NCBI GenBank assembly: GCA_008690995.1
Contig: VRMN01000003.1
Span: forward strand, 868,001 to 932,000
Source of the DNA: Porphyridium purpureum
Lineage: Eukaryota; Rhodophyta; Bangiophyceae; Porphyridiales; Porphyridiaceae
Reading direction: 5' to 3'
Length of the DNA stretch: 64,000 nucleotides
Of the stretch, positions 42,372 through 51,789 are shown piece after piece. The position numbers and the translations under genes are program-made. The notes below the pieces were generated by a model. That model was not told where the DNA came from and did not search any database. It worked only from the letters and a program-made list of their open reading frames with translations. Positions within the stretch are counted from its first letter, which is position 1; every line of letters begins with the position of its first letter.

Positions 42372-44411
42372 ATGGAGCAGCTCTCGGCATACGTGAATCA
42401 GCGCGCGGCGCTGGATCGGTCGCTCTTTGTTTTGGATGACGAGGACGCGCTTGCGTACGTGCATAGTAGTGGGACTGACAGAGATCCGGATCATCAGCTC
42501 CAGCAAGCGCAGGTCTGGAAAGTGCTCGTGTATGACGAGAATGGACGCGATATCCTGGCGCCGCTCATGCGGCTGTCGGAACTGCGGAAGCGCGGAGTGA
42601 CGCTGCACCTTTTTATTAGTACAAAGCGGCAGCCCATCCCGGACGTGCCGGCCGTCTACTTTGTCGCGCCGTCGGAGGAAAACGTGCGCAGAATATGCGA
42701 GGACTACGCCGCACAGCTGTATGATTCCATGTACATCAACTTCACGACAAGCATATCGCGGCCGCTACTGGAGATGCTGGCCGAGCGCGTGGCGGCGGTC
42801 AAAAGCTCCTCGTCCAAGATTGCGCGAGTCCTGGACATGCATTGCAATTTCGTCTCGCTCGAGGCGGACTTATTCTCGCTAAACATTCGTGAATCGTACA
42901 AATCTCTGAATGACCCGCATTTGTCAGATAAGCAAGTTGAGGCAAGTTTGGAGGTCGTCATTTCTGGCCTCATGTCTGTTCTAGTCACCATGGGCACCAT
43001 ACCGGTCATTCGCGCCCAGCGTGGAGGTGCGGCCGAAATGGTGGCATCCCTTCTGTGTGACAGGATTCGAGAAAATGCGACTGGCCGTCTGAATCTATTC
43101 GCCGAGGCGTCTCGAAGAACGCACGCAACCGGCGTGGATCGACCTATCTTGGTGATTTTGGACCGTAATGTGGACTTGCCCGTCATGCTTCATCACACAT
43201 GGACGTATCAGGCGCTTGCGCATGATGTGTTAACCTTGGAGTTAAATCGAGTGACTGTTACGGACCGCAGCACTTCCGAAAGCGGAACAGCGACGGCCTC
43301 AAGTCGCAGTTTCGATCTGGATAGCTCAGACTTTTTTTGGGCAGAGAATGCAGGTAAGCCGTTTCCAAAGGTCGCCGAAGCGGTCGAAAGTGCGCTGGCA
43401 GCTTACAAAAGAGATGTAGAGGAAGTTAACAGGCAAGCAGGCGCTGTGGGCAATCTCTTGGATGAAGCAAACTTGAATGAAGTGGCCAAGTCCAATCCGA
43501 GTGCAACCAGCGACCTCGCACGTGCGATCGCGCAGCTCCCAGAACTTCGGAAAAGAAAGCAAACCATTGACATGCACACAAACTTGGCAACAGCGCTGCT
43601 GGATCAAATCAAAGACCGCGGACTTGACGGGTACTTCCAGGTAGAAGATCAAATCATGTCATCGAAATCGGTAGCCAAGGAGGCAGTTTTCGAGCGCCTG
43701 AATGCCGGCAAGGGCTCGCTTCTGGACAAATTGCGGTTGCTTCTGATCTATTACATTCTGCAGACAGAGGAGTCTCGCGCAGCGGTAGATGAGTTGAGAG
43801 CGAGCTTAGAAAGCAAAGGGTGCACGGATGTGACCGCGCTCGACTACGTGAAGAGCATCGCTGCATTCACAGCTGTGCTGAAAGCCGCGCCCGCTGCGCC
43901 AGTCCAGCCAAGCTCACTGCAGCAGAAAGCTTCGTCTCAGTTGGAGAGCGTGATGTCGTCTGTGGTGCAGCACGGCGTCAAGGGACTAACACAGGTAGCG
44001 CAGAATTTTAACAAGCTGATGATTGAGGAAGACAAGGCACTTGCGGCCTCGCGCATGCTAGATGCGCTGATGGAGAACAAGCAGAGTGAGCTGACTAGTG
44101 ACTTTCGGTACTTTGACCCCAAGGCACCTCGTGGACAGCACAACCGCGCGCCAATCATGGACTCGACGTCCGGGGAGCACGCCCGAAAGCCATTCAGGAG
44201 CGCGATTTTGTTTGTTGTGGGCGGAGGGAACTACGTTGAGTACCAGAATATCAAAGATCATTTGAAGCCTGGACGATCGGTGTTGTATGGGTCGACCGAG
44301 ATTTGTAATAGCGAGCAGTTTGTAAGGCAACTGGGCGCGTTGGGCGCCAGCTTAAATCCTGCGCCCAAACCCGTGCCTTCAGCGGGAGCAAAGCCAGGTG
44401 CAGCACAGTAG
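42372..44411 (+). CDS. SLY1: Sec1/Munc18 protein of the SLY1 type
   Basis: 679 residues. WKVLVYDENGRDILAPLMRL, TLHLFISTKRQPIPDVPAVY and RPILVILDRNVDLPVMLHHT are hallmark SLY1/SCFD1 segments, and the C-terminus keeps ILFVVGGGNYVEYQNI. SLY1 clasps syntaxin-5-type SNARE complexes for ER-Golgi and intra-Golgi fusion; YKT6, another component of that machinery, is at 17.2 kb. The first ATG in frame (42372, in CTCATGGAG) starts 45 residues before the conserved WKVL, a normal leader length. A Ser/Thr-rich loop around residue 300 is variable in the family. Confidence 0.94.
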   Translation: MEQLSAYVNQRAALDRSLFVLDDEDALAYVHSSGTDRDPDHQLQQAQVWKVLVYDENGRDILAPLMRLSELRKRGVTLHLFISTKRQPIPDVPAVYFVAPSEENVRRICEDYAAQLYDSMYINFTTSISRPLLEMLAERVAAVKSSSSKIARVLDMHCNFVSLEADLFSLNIRESYKSLNDPHLSDKQVEASLEVVISGLMSVLVTMGTIPVIRAQRGGAAEMVASLLCDRIRENATGRLNLFAEASRRTHATGVDRPILVILDRNVDLPVMLHHTWTYQALAHDVLTLELNRVTVTDRSTSESGTATASSRSFDLDSSDFFWAENAGKPFPKVAEAVESALAAYKRDVEEVNRQAGAVGNLLDEANLNEVAKSNPSATSDLARAIAQLPELRKRKQTIDMHTNLATALLDQIKDRGLDGYFQVEDQIMSSKSVAKEAVFERLNAGKGSLLDKLRLLLIYYILQTEESRAAVDELRASLESKGCTDVTALDYVKSIAAFTAVLKAAPAAPVQPSSLQQKASSQLESVMSSVVQHGVKGLTQVAQNFNKLMIEEDKALAASRMLDALMENKQSELTSDFRYFDPKAPRGQHNRAPIMDSTSGEHARKPFRSAILFVVGGGNYVEYQNIKDHLKPGRSVLYGSTEICNSEQFVRQLGALGASLNPAPKPVPSAGAKPGAAQ

Positions 44412-44451
44412 GAACCCGGTGCTTCTCGAGGAGAAATTACGGTGCGTTTAA

Positions 44452-46317
44452 TTACATGTGTGGAATCGAGAGCATGCGAAGGCGCTCGTCCGCATCAATT
44501 TCGCTCATGTACTCCTGCAAAGTTGCTTTTGACACATCGCACTGTGCTACAAGCAGGCACGCTCGGCGCCGGCTGACGCCAGAAATAGCTTTGAGCACCG
44601 TGTCATTGAGGTGTCTCAATGCCTCGTCAGACTTGAGCCGTCGCTGAACATCCAATTGCCCATGTTCGCCATTGTCATCTGCCAGAACGCCCACGTCTAT
44701 CGCGTGATCGCACTCAGGAAAGCGCCACGCAATGTGAGGTTTCAGCCCCCTGCGCGGAAGAATGCGGTTTCCGGCGGGTGTAATGTAGTTGGCTATGGTA
44801 AGCGACAGGCCAGAGGAGTCCTCAAGCTCCATGATTGCCTGCACGGAACCTTTCCCAAAAGTTCGTGTACCGATAAGCACCGCACGACAATTTTCCACTA
44901 AAGCCGCTGCAAAAATCTCGCTGGCTGACGCGCTAAAAGAGTCGACCAGAATGAACATGGGAACGGAAGGCTGGATGGAGCGCTGCGATCGAAACGCCGA
45001 GAACCAGTTGGTTGTTTCAGTCGGGAGCTTTTCAAATTCGCGGGACTCAAAACTGACAATGCGCCGGCGTGGATACGGCAAAAACATTCTGCTAAGCGCA
45101 ATGGCTTCGTCCAGCACGCCTCCAACATTACCTCGCACGTCAACCACATAAGCATGAGGCGGCTCCAGTTTGTGTGCATGGCCCGGTCCTCCATTGACAC
45201 TGGCGGCGAGCATTCTTTTTGCCCGTTGTTCGAGGGTCCGTAGCGTTCGAGCAACCTCCTTTGACGTACCCGTTCGGAACTCACGCACGCGAAGATACAC
45301 GACGCGCTTTCGTGTTTCATCCGCGTCGGTCATTGTCATGTTGAGACCCGACACACTCGGTATTTGGATTTCGCGTCGAACGAGCTTAATCAGGCGCGAA
45401 TCCTTGGACGTATCGGTGGAAAAAGAAGTGGTCACTCGCACTTCTACCGACTGTCCCACTCGGCCGAGCATCAGTTCACGAGCCTGATCAACATCCAATG
45501 GCTTGACACTAGTACCATTGATTTCGACAATGCCGTTGCCGCTACGGATACCGCCTCGATGTGCGGGACTCGATTCCAGCACTCCGTCTACGAAAAGATA
45601 TCCGGACTTTAAGTCCTTTGAAAATACAATACCTATGCCGATAAGACATCCGTCAAGGTCGCCCTTCATGTTCGTGAGTTCCTCTGGTCGGAGATAGCGC
45701 GAAAAGGGGTCGCCAAGCTGGCTGACTGCCCAGCTCATCGCCATGTGATACTGCTCTTTCGTTTCAAACTCCATGCGAGACACCTTCTTGCGTACGGCCT
45801 CCCATCCAGGTGACGCGAGCTTTTTGTGGTCTACAAAACTCTCCGAAATGATTTCCAGAATATCGTTCGCCGACTGCCAAAATTTTTCTTTGCCCAGCGA
45901 TGGCACGTTTTGTGAGACTGACTCACAGCTTTTCGGCTCTTTTACCGCTCCCGGAAGACCATTGTCGGCTTGAGTGTTTGGGTCCCCATGAGCAAGTATC
46001 CGTTTGATCGACTTTCCTTTTCGTTTGTTGGGTATTCTCGAAGTCACTGTAGAAACAGGCGCTGGACTTGCAGATACCAGACGGACCCCCCAAGGCGAAC
46101 GGCGTAATCCACCAAAGACTAGTGCCCAGCACACAAACACAATCGCAAGAAGACTGCGTCGTCTGTCTTGCCTGCCGCCTTCCTTGCCACCGGTGCCTTG
46201 CCGGGAGTGCGAGCACGAAAGCACACTGCGACGCCTTCTCCTACTGGATCGCACTGGATGCGCGATGATTTGACCGCTCAGCTGCCTTTCGAGCGACGGG
46301 GCCACAATAAACCCCAT
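44452..46317 (-). CDS. CtpA-type C-terminal processing protease, plastid
   Basis: 621 residues. N-terminus MGFIVAPSLERQLSGQ (Phe at 3), strongly Arg-rich, then a hydrophobic helix (LLAIVFVCWALVFGGL, ~56-71), suggests a plastid transit peptide plus thylakoid signal. A PDZ domain (~220-300) lies in front of the S41 protease core: YVVDVRGNVGGVLDEAIALS, catalytic Ser466 in DSFSASASEIFAAAL and Lys489 in GTRTFGKGSVQ. CtpA trims the D1 precursor of photosystem II in the lumen; other plastid Ctp paralogues exist, and this long, C-terminally extended form may be one of those. The start is the first ATG, divergent from the FkbM gene 125 bp away. Confidence 0.87.
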   Translation of the reverse strand: MGFIVAPSLERQLSGQIIAHPVRSSRRRRRSVLSCSHSRQGTGGKEGGRQDRRRSLLAIVFVCWALVFGGLRRSPWGVRLVSASPAPVSTVTSRIPNKRKGKSIKRILAHGDPNTQADNGLPGAVKEPKSCESVSQNVPSLGKEKFWQSANDILEIISESFVDHKKLASPGWEAVRKKVSRMEFETKEQYHMAMSWAVSQLGDPFSRYLRPEELTNMKGDLDGCLIGIGIVFSKDLKSGYLFVDGVLESSPAHRGGIRSGNGIVEINGTSVKPLDVDQARELMLGRVGQSVEVRVTTSFSTDTSKDSRLIKLVRREIQIPSVSGLNMTMTDADETRKRVVYLRVREFRTGTSKEVARTLRTLEQRAKRMLAASVNGGPGHAHKLEPPHAYVVDVRGNVGGVLDEAIALSRMFLPYPRRRIVSFESREFEKLPTETTNWFSAFRSQRSIQPSVPMFILVDSFSASASEIFAAALVENCRAVLIGTRTFGKGSVQAIMELEDSSGLSLTIANYITPAGNRILPRRGLKPHIAWRFPECDHAIDVGVLADDNGEHGQLDVQRRLKSDEALRHLNDTVLKAISGVSRRRACLLVAQCDVSKATLQEYMSEIDADERLRMLSIPHM

Positions 46318-46442
46318 GACTTGTGTCACTCAAGCCTTCTCTTCTGTGCCGCTGCAAAGCACGACACAAATGATAAACCGAGCGGCAAGCGGCGAGAGGC
46401 ACGATCACATGGATTGGAGAAAGCCTTACCAAGTAAAGAGCG

Positions 46443-47735
46443 ATGAGGTTTAGTGCGGGTGTGGCGCTATTCTCTGTCGTGGTGCTTATCTTGGTGGCCT
46501 TCGTGCTTCATAATGTCACGCACAAGGACAATCACAAGCAGCTCCTTGATGTGGCTCTCGAACAGATGGAGATCGATGGGCATGGGCGTGAATCCCAGCG
46601 GAGTGGTGCAAACTTATCGAGAGGATCGGTTGCGGTGTCTGTTTTGAAAGGCTCGCGAAGGCTGTGTATGGCTGACAAGCTGATGGACTTTCCGGCTCCG
46701 TCGCCAAAAGTGCGGTCAGAGATTGAGGCTTTGCTTGCGCGTGCAGATAACTCGACGGGCACTGACACAGGCAGCCGACAGGCCAGTGGCGTTCACACAA
46801 GCAGTCTAAGCCCTGCGATCGACGTGGATGCGGCTTTGATGGCCATGCAGTTCTCCAATGCGATCATGTCTGCGTCCGAGACAAGCGCGTGCCTTGGCGG
46901 AAGCGACGAATTACGTGCTTGGTGTGGATCGGTAATTTGGTCCATTCACGACCTGTTTTCAGACACATTTGCGTGCTCCCTTCGGAATCTCGAAAGCTCT
47001 GTTTTTGTTGACGTCGGTGTAGGCGCAGCGCGCGACAGTCTTTCGTTCTTTCCCTTCGTAGCGCAGGTCGTCGGGTTTGAACCGGGTCCGCGGGATCTCA
47101 TGGATGAGGCCATTGCAAATTTTGGCCACCGTTTTCTGGCGCATGGCGAGGACGCGCGAGGAATGGAATTTTCTTGGGACCGGTATACGCTGCTACCCTT
47201 TGCTGTGTCGGATGTAGAGCTTCAGATTGGCACGCTGTCGCATGCAGTGAATGAATCGTCTGCGCGCACATTGAGTGCAAATGCGGCTCTGCGGCGTTGG
47301 TATGAAGAAGAATTGAGCTTCGTGACCGCGTGGCGTGAAGAGCATGTCCGTGTGGTGACTCTCGACGGGGCCCTTGGGAGTGATTTGGCACGTGATGCTC
47401 GGATCATTCTGAATATAGATGCCGAGGGGCACGAATTACATGTACTTCGCGGCGCCGCGGGCCTTTTGGCTTCACGGCGTGTCAAGCATATTGCACTTGA
47501 GTTTTGGCCGCACGGACTTGCGTTGAACAACGCGAAAGATGCGGCATCACAAGAAGCTGCGCAGGAAACGCTTGAGCTGATCCGTTCGTACGGCTTTGTA
47601 TGCCACGTACCCGATGCGCTGAGGTCTTTTACTGGATCACTTGCCGCAGCTCTGAGCAACAGGCTCATACATCCGCGCAAGTCAACTCGCGTGTGGTGCG
47701 CTTTGCCGGGCGAGCTCCGACTGGCGCTGGTTTAA
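46443..47735 (+). CDS. FkbM-family methyltransferase, type II membrane protein
   Basis: 430 residues. A signal anchor (MRFSAGVALFSVVVLILVAF) puts the catalytic domain in the Golgi lumen. The methyltransferase domain (~185-400) has FVDVGVGAARDSLSFF and VVGFEPGPRDLMDE for SAM binding, and VVTLDGAL, IILNIDAEGHELHVLRGA and HIALEFWPHG typical of FkbM. Cys pairs near 150-175 may be disulphide-bonded. FkbM enzymes O-methylate sugars or small molecules; in a red alga with methylated cell-surface polysaccharide, sugar methylation is a natural guess. Start is the first ATG and precedes the anchor directly. Confidence 0.85.
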   Translation: MRFSAGVALFSVVVLILVAFVLHNVTHKDNHKQLLDVALEQMEIDGHGRESQRSGANLSRGSVAVSVLKGSRRLCMADKLMDFPAPSPKVRSEIEALLARADNSTGTDTGSRQASGVHTSSLSPAIDVDAALMAMQFSNAIMSASETSACLGGSDELRAWCGSVIWSIHDLFSDTFACSLRNLESSVFVDVGVGAARDSLSFFPFVAQVVGFEPGPRDLMDEAIANFGHRFLAHGEDARGMEFSWDRYTLLPFAVSDVELQIGTLSHAVNESSARTLSANAALRRWYEEELSFVTAWREEHVRVVTLDGALGSDLARDARIILNIDAEGHELHVLRGAAGLLASRRVKHIALEFWPHGLALNNAKDAASQEAAQETLELIRSYGFVCHVPDALRSFTGSLAAALSNRLIHPRKSTRVWCALPGELRLALV

Positions 47736-47926
47736 TGTGCCTTCACCAACGGGCTTTGGCATTTGGAAACCGGCATCAAGAGGTCGCTCAGCACTCCATT
47801 GAGCTAGAGAGGAGCTGCCGTGACGGCGCTCCAACGTGATGTCGTAGCCACGCAGCCGGGTTGCAGCCGTCCATGCCCGAACGCATCAGCGCCGCCCGTG
47901 CCGTCATGGAAACCCTAAGCTATAGG

Positions 47927-47940
47927 GTACAGCGCTGTAC
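47927..47940. promoter_or_regulatory. GTAC-box pair before the C1D gene
   Basis: GGTACAGCGCTGTAC, with GTAC at 47927 and 47937, is itself an inverted repeat (GTACAGCGCTGTAC). It ends 28 bp before the ATG at 47968 and 94 bp before that at 48034, which supports the later start. Confidence 0.5.
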
Positions 47941-48033
47941 AGTTCCTTTGGGAACGGACGTCGGGCGATGCTTGTTCCGAGCCCGAGCAAGGAAAACTCG
48001 AGCGAGGTTCTTGGCAAGGCGTGCCGTTGCATC

Positions 48034-48636
48034 ATGGCGGAAGACGAAGCGGAGCGCGCAATCGTAGCGCTGGAGGATCAGATGGCCAAGCTCGAGCAGA
48101 TGATTCCAGAGGTGCGCCGGATGGCGGCGCAGTACGACGAGGAGCAAAAGGCAATTGACGCGGGCGACGCCGGCGGCCGCGCAGTCTCCCGCTCGATTTC
48201 TCATGTTGAAGGCGCATTTGCCCACGCAGCGCTTGCATATACCGTCAACTCACTTTTCTACATATGCGCTCGTGCACAAGGTGCAAACTTGGCGTCGCAC
48301 CCTGTGATGGGCGAGGTCAGTAGAGTCAAGGCTCTGTTTGCGCGCTTGAAGGCGCTAGAAAATTCTAGACCAGAAACGGCGAAGCAGCCTGAGGATAAAG
48401 GGTCCAAGGAAAAGAGAGATCCTCAGGAAAGTGCGCTCGCCGGGCTGCGGCCAGAGTCGCCTCAACAGGTGCAACATCTCCCGCCAAGGTCCGACAAGAA
48501 GAAGGTGAAAGATGTCTCGCACGAGCGAGGTGGAGTGGATGACTTGCTCAAGCCAAAGGGCGCGATTGACAAGGCGGAAAAGAAGAGGAAGAAGGAGAGA
48601 AAGGAGAAAAAGTCAAAAACAGGGCGGAAAAAGTAG
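48034..48636 (+). CDS. C1D/LRP1 (Rrp47)-like nuclear exosome cofactor
   Basis: 200 residues. The Sas10/C1D domain covers ~1-110: a helix (AEDEAERAIVALEDQMAKLE), then AALAYTVNSLFYICARAQGA and HPVMGEVSRVKALFARLKA, which follow the C1D consensus closely. A highly basic tail (KKRKKERKEKKSKTGRKK) is expected for RNA binding and nuclear entry. C1D/Rrp47 partners Rrp6 in the nuclear exosome for rRNA and snoRNA processing. An in-frame ATG at 47968 would add 22 residues; 48034 (ATCATGGCG) has the better context and distance from the promoter boxes. Confidence 0.88.
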   Translation: MAEDEAERAIVALEDQMAKLEQMIPEVRRMAAQYDEEQKAIDAGDAGGRAVSRSISHVEGAFAHAALAYTVNSLFYICARAQGANLASHPVMGEVSRVKALFARLKALENSRPETAKQPEDKGSKEKRDPQESALAGLRPESPQQVQHLPPRSDKKKVKDVSHERGGVDDLLKPKGAIDKAEKKRKKERKEKKSKTGRKK

Positions 48637-48673
48637 TGACTGAAATACTGCCAAAAAAATGCGTCCACACGTT

Positions 48674-48964
48674 CTACTTTGGCCTGGGAAGAATCTCGTC
48701 GCTATCACTTTCAGCTAGATACGACATGTCAAGAGAGCAAGCGTCCGAGTCGAAGCATTCGGTTTCAGTATCAAAAGTGCCGGCGTCGCTCGCGGTATCA
48801 AGCGCGGCTCTGCCCTCGAACGCGTTGTGCGGCTCCCGCATGGATTGTACCGAGATGACCACCATGGCACACACCAGAATCATGAAGACCGAAAATGGGA
48901 CGAAAAGAGCGTGATCTGCGGCTGTGTCCAGAAAGTGGTCCATCATATAATAAAGAGTCAGCAT
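48674..48964 (-). CDS. Small single-span membrane protein with acidic tail, hypothetical
   Basis: 96 residues, ATG to stop. One membrane helix near the N-terminus (ALFVPFSVFMILVCAMVVIS, residues ~19-38) is followed by a Ser/Asp/Glu-rich tail (DTETECFDSDACSLDMSYL). It resembles a small adaptor-type membrane protein but matches no family that I know. It is convergent with C1D, whose stop is only 37 bp from its own. GTAC boxes lie about 310-370 bp upstream (49271-49334). Confidence 0.5.
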   Translation of the reverse strand: MLTLYYMMDHFLDTAADHALFVPFSVFMILVCAMVVISVQSMREPHNAFEGRAALDTASDAGTFDTETECFDSDACSLDMSYLAESDSDEILPRPK

Positions 48965-49270
48965 TCAACTCGAGCTCACCACCTGAACCGTCTTCGTCCG
49001 CAGACGCCGTTCCCACCAGCTGCGCTTGAATGTTCGGTCACGCTCGGAGGACAACGAACAGCCTCAACACACATTCCTATCTTCCTTTCTCTCAGGCTCA
49101 ACATGGCGCTGGCGCTCGCGCCCACCAAAGCCGCGCACTCAGTGGCGTCGCCATCTTATGTATCCCAGACGCTTGCCCTGTCAAAGGCGGGGCCACGGGT
49201 GTCGCCGCTGCTGCCCATTCAAACTGCCACACGCCGCGTCCAACTGCTGCTGCAACCCCTGCCGCAGGAG

Positions 49271-49334
49271 GTACACCACACACTGTACATCTCCCTCTCG
49301 ATCAATGGGTTTGCGGGTGTACAGTTGCGTGTAC
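49271..49334. promoter_or_regulatory. GTAC-box quartet
   Basis: GTAC at 49271, 49285, 49319 and 49331. It lies between the small membrane-protein gene (minus, start 48964) and the decayed gene on the plus strand (from about 49534), so it may have served either or both. A plus-strand ATG frame at 49103-49444 (MALALAPTKAAHSVASPSY) runs through it but has no recognisable domain. Confidence 0.45.
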
Positions 49335-49533
49335 GGTGTGCCTGCCTGCAAGCGCAACGAGCCGAGGCAGCGCTCTTGAACTCGTTGTGCGGCATCTGCG
49401 TGAGATGTTGTGGGATCGGGATGTGGCGCTGTGCCAGCGCGTGAATCAGAAAGCGCCACGCCGTACGGCCTCGCCGTGCTGAAGTGCGGCGCTGGATTCA
49501 TGCTGTTGCACTAGGAGGACCGCTTGAGCACAC

Positions 49534-50780
49534 ATGATGCGCAGGTCGAATGGAGAGGGCCGGCAAGGCGCACGGGTCGACGTTGATCTCGTCTACGTTT
49601 ACCCACGGACAGGGCGCCAGGTTTTGCGTTTCACAGATAGGCGCCTGCAGATGAGGCGGTGTCATGGCGGTCGCTTCGTGGATGCAGCTTGTGAAGCTGT
49701 TTGGCAGAAGATTCACAGAATGCACACACAGACCCCATCGGCATGCTGATCGACGCAGGTCTAAAGCTGGCAGCATTTCAAGGCATGGCAGGTGACCGAA
49801 GAGGCGGGATTATTGGGAGAACACAAGTACTTCGTTGCATAGCCGTCAAGGATACGAGTCCTGTCTAGGCGAGTGGAAATGGAATTGCACACCTTTGTCG
49901 TCGCTTTCGTGGTGGCCGTGCCTGTAGCTCACCTTGTGTCGATATTTTCTTCTCGTCATTTCGAAAGGCAAGGTGGAAAGGCGAAAGCGTCCGCCGTCAC
50001 CGAAGTGGGTTGAGCCGCAGCGTCTGTCATTTCCCACAACCGTCTGCCAGGCAAATAATGACCCACCGGGTCTCCGGTGAATTGATCCGACGGCAGGTCG
50101 GGTCTTGCACAAACACCGTATCAGATCTAACTATCGGGGAGCCTATGGCCGCATTGCTGACTCACTCGCGCGCGCCATGTTTACGTTCTTTGTATCAGTT
50201 TCATGGTTGGGCGACCCGACAACAGTTTGCCCGCGTCGACTCTGCGCCATCATGTCATCATGTTTCGGACAGTGAGGCAACGCTGGTCCAATCGGCTAGG
50301 ATGGCAAGCCTCGCCGCTATTCCGTTCGAAGAGGCTAAATTCAGCGTGGGGATGTTTTTCGACGCAGTGAATTCGTCGCAAGTGGTTTCGCATCTCTCCC
50401 ATCGCATCTGTGGATAGGCACTAACTTTTGGACGGGGTGAGTCGGCAGTCGTACACGAAGCGTCTAGCTGTCAAGGGCTACCATTTATGCGTGAGATTTC
50501 CTTCGCCGTGGTCGACATGGTAGCGCCAAAGATCGGTGAGGTTAGTGTTGCAGACGCCAAGATCCTGGTTGGGCAAAGCGCCTTCGTTGATGGGATTGTG
50601 ACCGACGCGCATTCAGACGGTGCGTGGGCCATCAATTATGGCGATGGAACCTGAGGCTTCGCGCGAAAACAGTAGTATGGGGCCGTTCGAGAATACGATG
50701 CGATGCTGGCGGCGTTGGAAGAGGTTGAGGACATTGTGAGTGCAAAGCGAACGACGAAAAACAGGCCAGGCGCTGGCTGA
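49534..50780 (+). pseudogene. Decayed Tudor-like-domain gene
   Basis: No intact gene fills 49.5-51.0 kb, yet coding-like segments are visible on the plus strand. From about 49,873 to 50,780 one frame stays open except for three stops (ending at 50417, 50654 and 50675). Its end reads VADAKILVGQSAFVDGIVTD then AHSDGAWAINYGDGT, the pattern of Tudor/Agenet-like beta modules (VEARY...GTI...SDGTYDI-Y-DGD), followed after two stops by REYDAMLAALEEVEDIVSAK. An upstream piece in another frame (49534-49749) has VDVDLVYVYPRTGRQVLRFT. This looks like a host gene losing function rather than spliced exons, but small introns cannot be excluded by eye. Confidence 0.45.
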
Positions 50781-50984
50781 AAATGGCCGCTGTCCTCGTT
50801 TCCGTCATCTCACATGTCGCATCTTGTGGATAACAATACATTATATTCATAAGAACTCAAATGTTTCTAGCAGCCTCCTTTGCACTTGCACGGAAGCCGA
50901 AAGCAACTCTTGCTTCGTGCAGGTTGCCTGGCTTTTTGCACAAGCGTTTTCCCGGGGCATTGCCGTGCGGCAAAGATGCGCTAC

Positions 50985-51398
50985 TCAAAGCATACCTCTT
51001 CTTCCGGACAGCAAAAAGTCCTTTGCCTCATTAATTTTGGTGGCCAGCGCGGGGCTGCCGCCCGTGTCTGGGTGATTCAGGCGCATGAGCCGACGATGGG
51101 AATCCCGAATGGCATCCCGCGAAGCGCCTTCCCTGATGCCCAGCACTTTGAGGGCCTCTGCGCGTGTCATGTCTGCCTCGAACGGTCCTTGGTACGCCCG
51201 CGGAATTCTCGGCAGACCCCTTGCGGCGCCCATATTCGCGGCGCCCTTTGCGCCGGCGCCAAACGTGAGCCACGACGCGGCCTTGGCGCCCGCGGCCGCG
51301 CCCACGCCGCTGCCGCCGCCGCGCACCAGAATCAACGCCGCACGCCCCAGCATTGCGGCGCCCGCCACCGCTACTCCAGCTATTATAGGCGTCGCCAT
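50985..51398 (-). CDS. PAM18: PAM18/TIM14 J-protein of the mitochondrial import motor
   Basis: 137 residues. An N-terminal helix (TPIIAGVAVAGAAMLGRAAL) anchors it in the inner membrane. A Gly/Ala linker leads to the C-terminal J domain: FEADMTRAEALKVLGIREGA, AHRRLM-type helix and NHPDTGGSPALATKINEAKD with the HPD tripeptide. PAM18 stimulates mtHsp70 at the TIM23 channel. The length is slightly above the plant protein. The frame opens 6 codons further upstream only to a non-ATG codon. A (CT)n tract lies in the presumed leader. Confidence 0.94.
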   Translation of the reverse strand: MATPIIAGVAVAGAAMLGRAALILVRGGGSGVGAAAGAKAASWLTFGAGAKGAANMGAARGLPRIPRAYQGPFEADMTRAEALKVLGIREGASRDAIRDSHRRLMRLNHPDTGGSPALATKINEAKDFLLSGRRGML

Positions 51399-51435
51399 CT
51401 TCACGCAGTCACGCAAACTCGCCCAGACACACCCT

Positions 51436-51461
51436 TTCTCTCTCTCTCTCTCTCTCTCTCA
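51436..51461. repeat. (CT)n microsatellite
   Basis: About 13 CT dinucleotides, 40 bp upstream of the PAM18 ATG (reads as GA on the coding strand). Confidence 0.9.
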
Positions 51462-51523
51462 GCCGCAGGCCACTTCCCACCTCATCCGCGGCAGACGCGT
51501 CCAGAAATCATCCTTTCACCAGC

Positions 51524-51653
51524 TGTACCGCGTCCTTCCATCGCTGTACCCACCAGCAAGGACATCGACTCGCAGCCCAGTTTGTCAAAGGCGGTTCTGT
51601 AGGGTTTCTCGCGTCAGAAAACCTAATGACGTGAGTGTACCTCGTCGCTGTAC
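51524..51653. promoter_or_regulatory. GTAC-box quartet between PAM18 and IleRS
   Basis: GTAC at 51524 and 51545 (21 bp apart; 125-150 bp upstream of the PAM18 ATG) and at 51637 and 51650 (13 bp apart; about 140-150 bp upstream of the IleRS ATG). The two pairs suggest one per direction in this 391-bp divergent promoter. CTGTAC recurs in three of the four. Confidence 0.5.
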
Positions 51654-51789
51654 TTGAGGTTGCGGTTCACGCGCCGCGTACGCTGCGTGGCGCTGGCGGT
51701 GAGGGGGACGTCGAGGCGCAGGGAGAAAGGAAGAAGCCGTGCGGGCCTGGGCGGTGGAGACAAGCACGGGGGAAGAGGAGCACGGAGGA

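Noticed and set aside
49103-49444. A plus-strand ATG frame, MALALAPTKAAHSVASPSY, resembling a transit peptide
   Set aside because: The following sequence has no recognisable domain, runs through a GTAC promoter cluster and ends after 113 codons; the other two frames are equally open.
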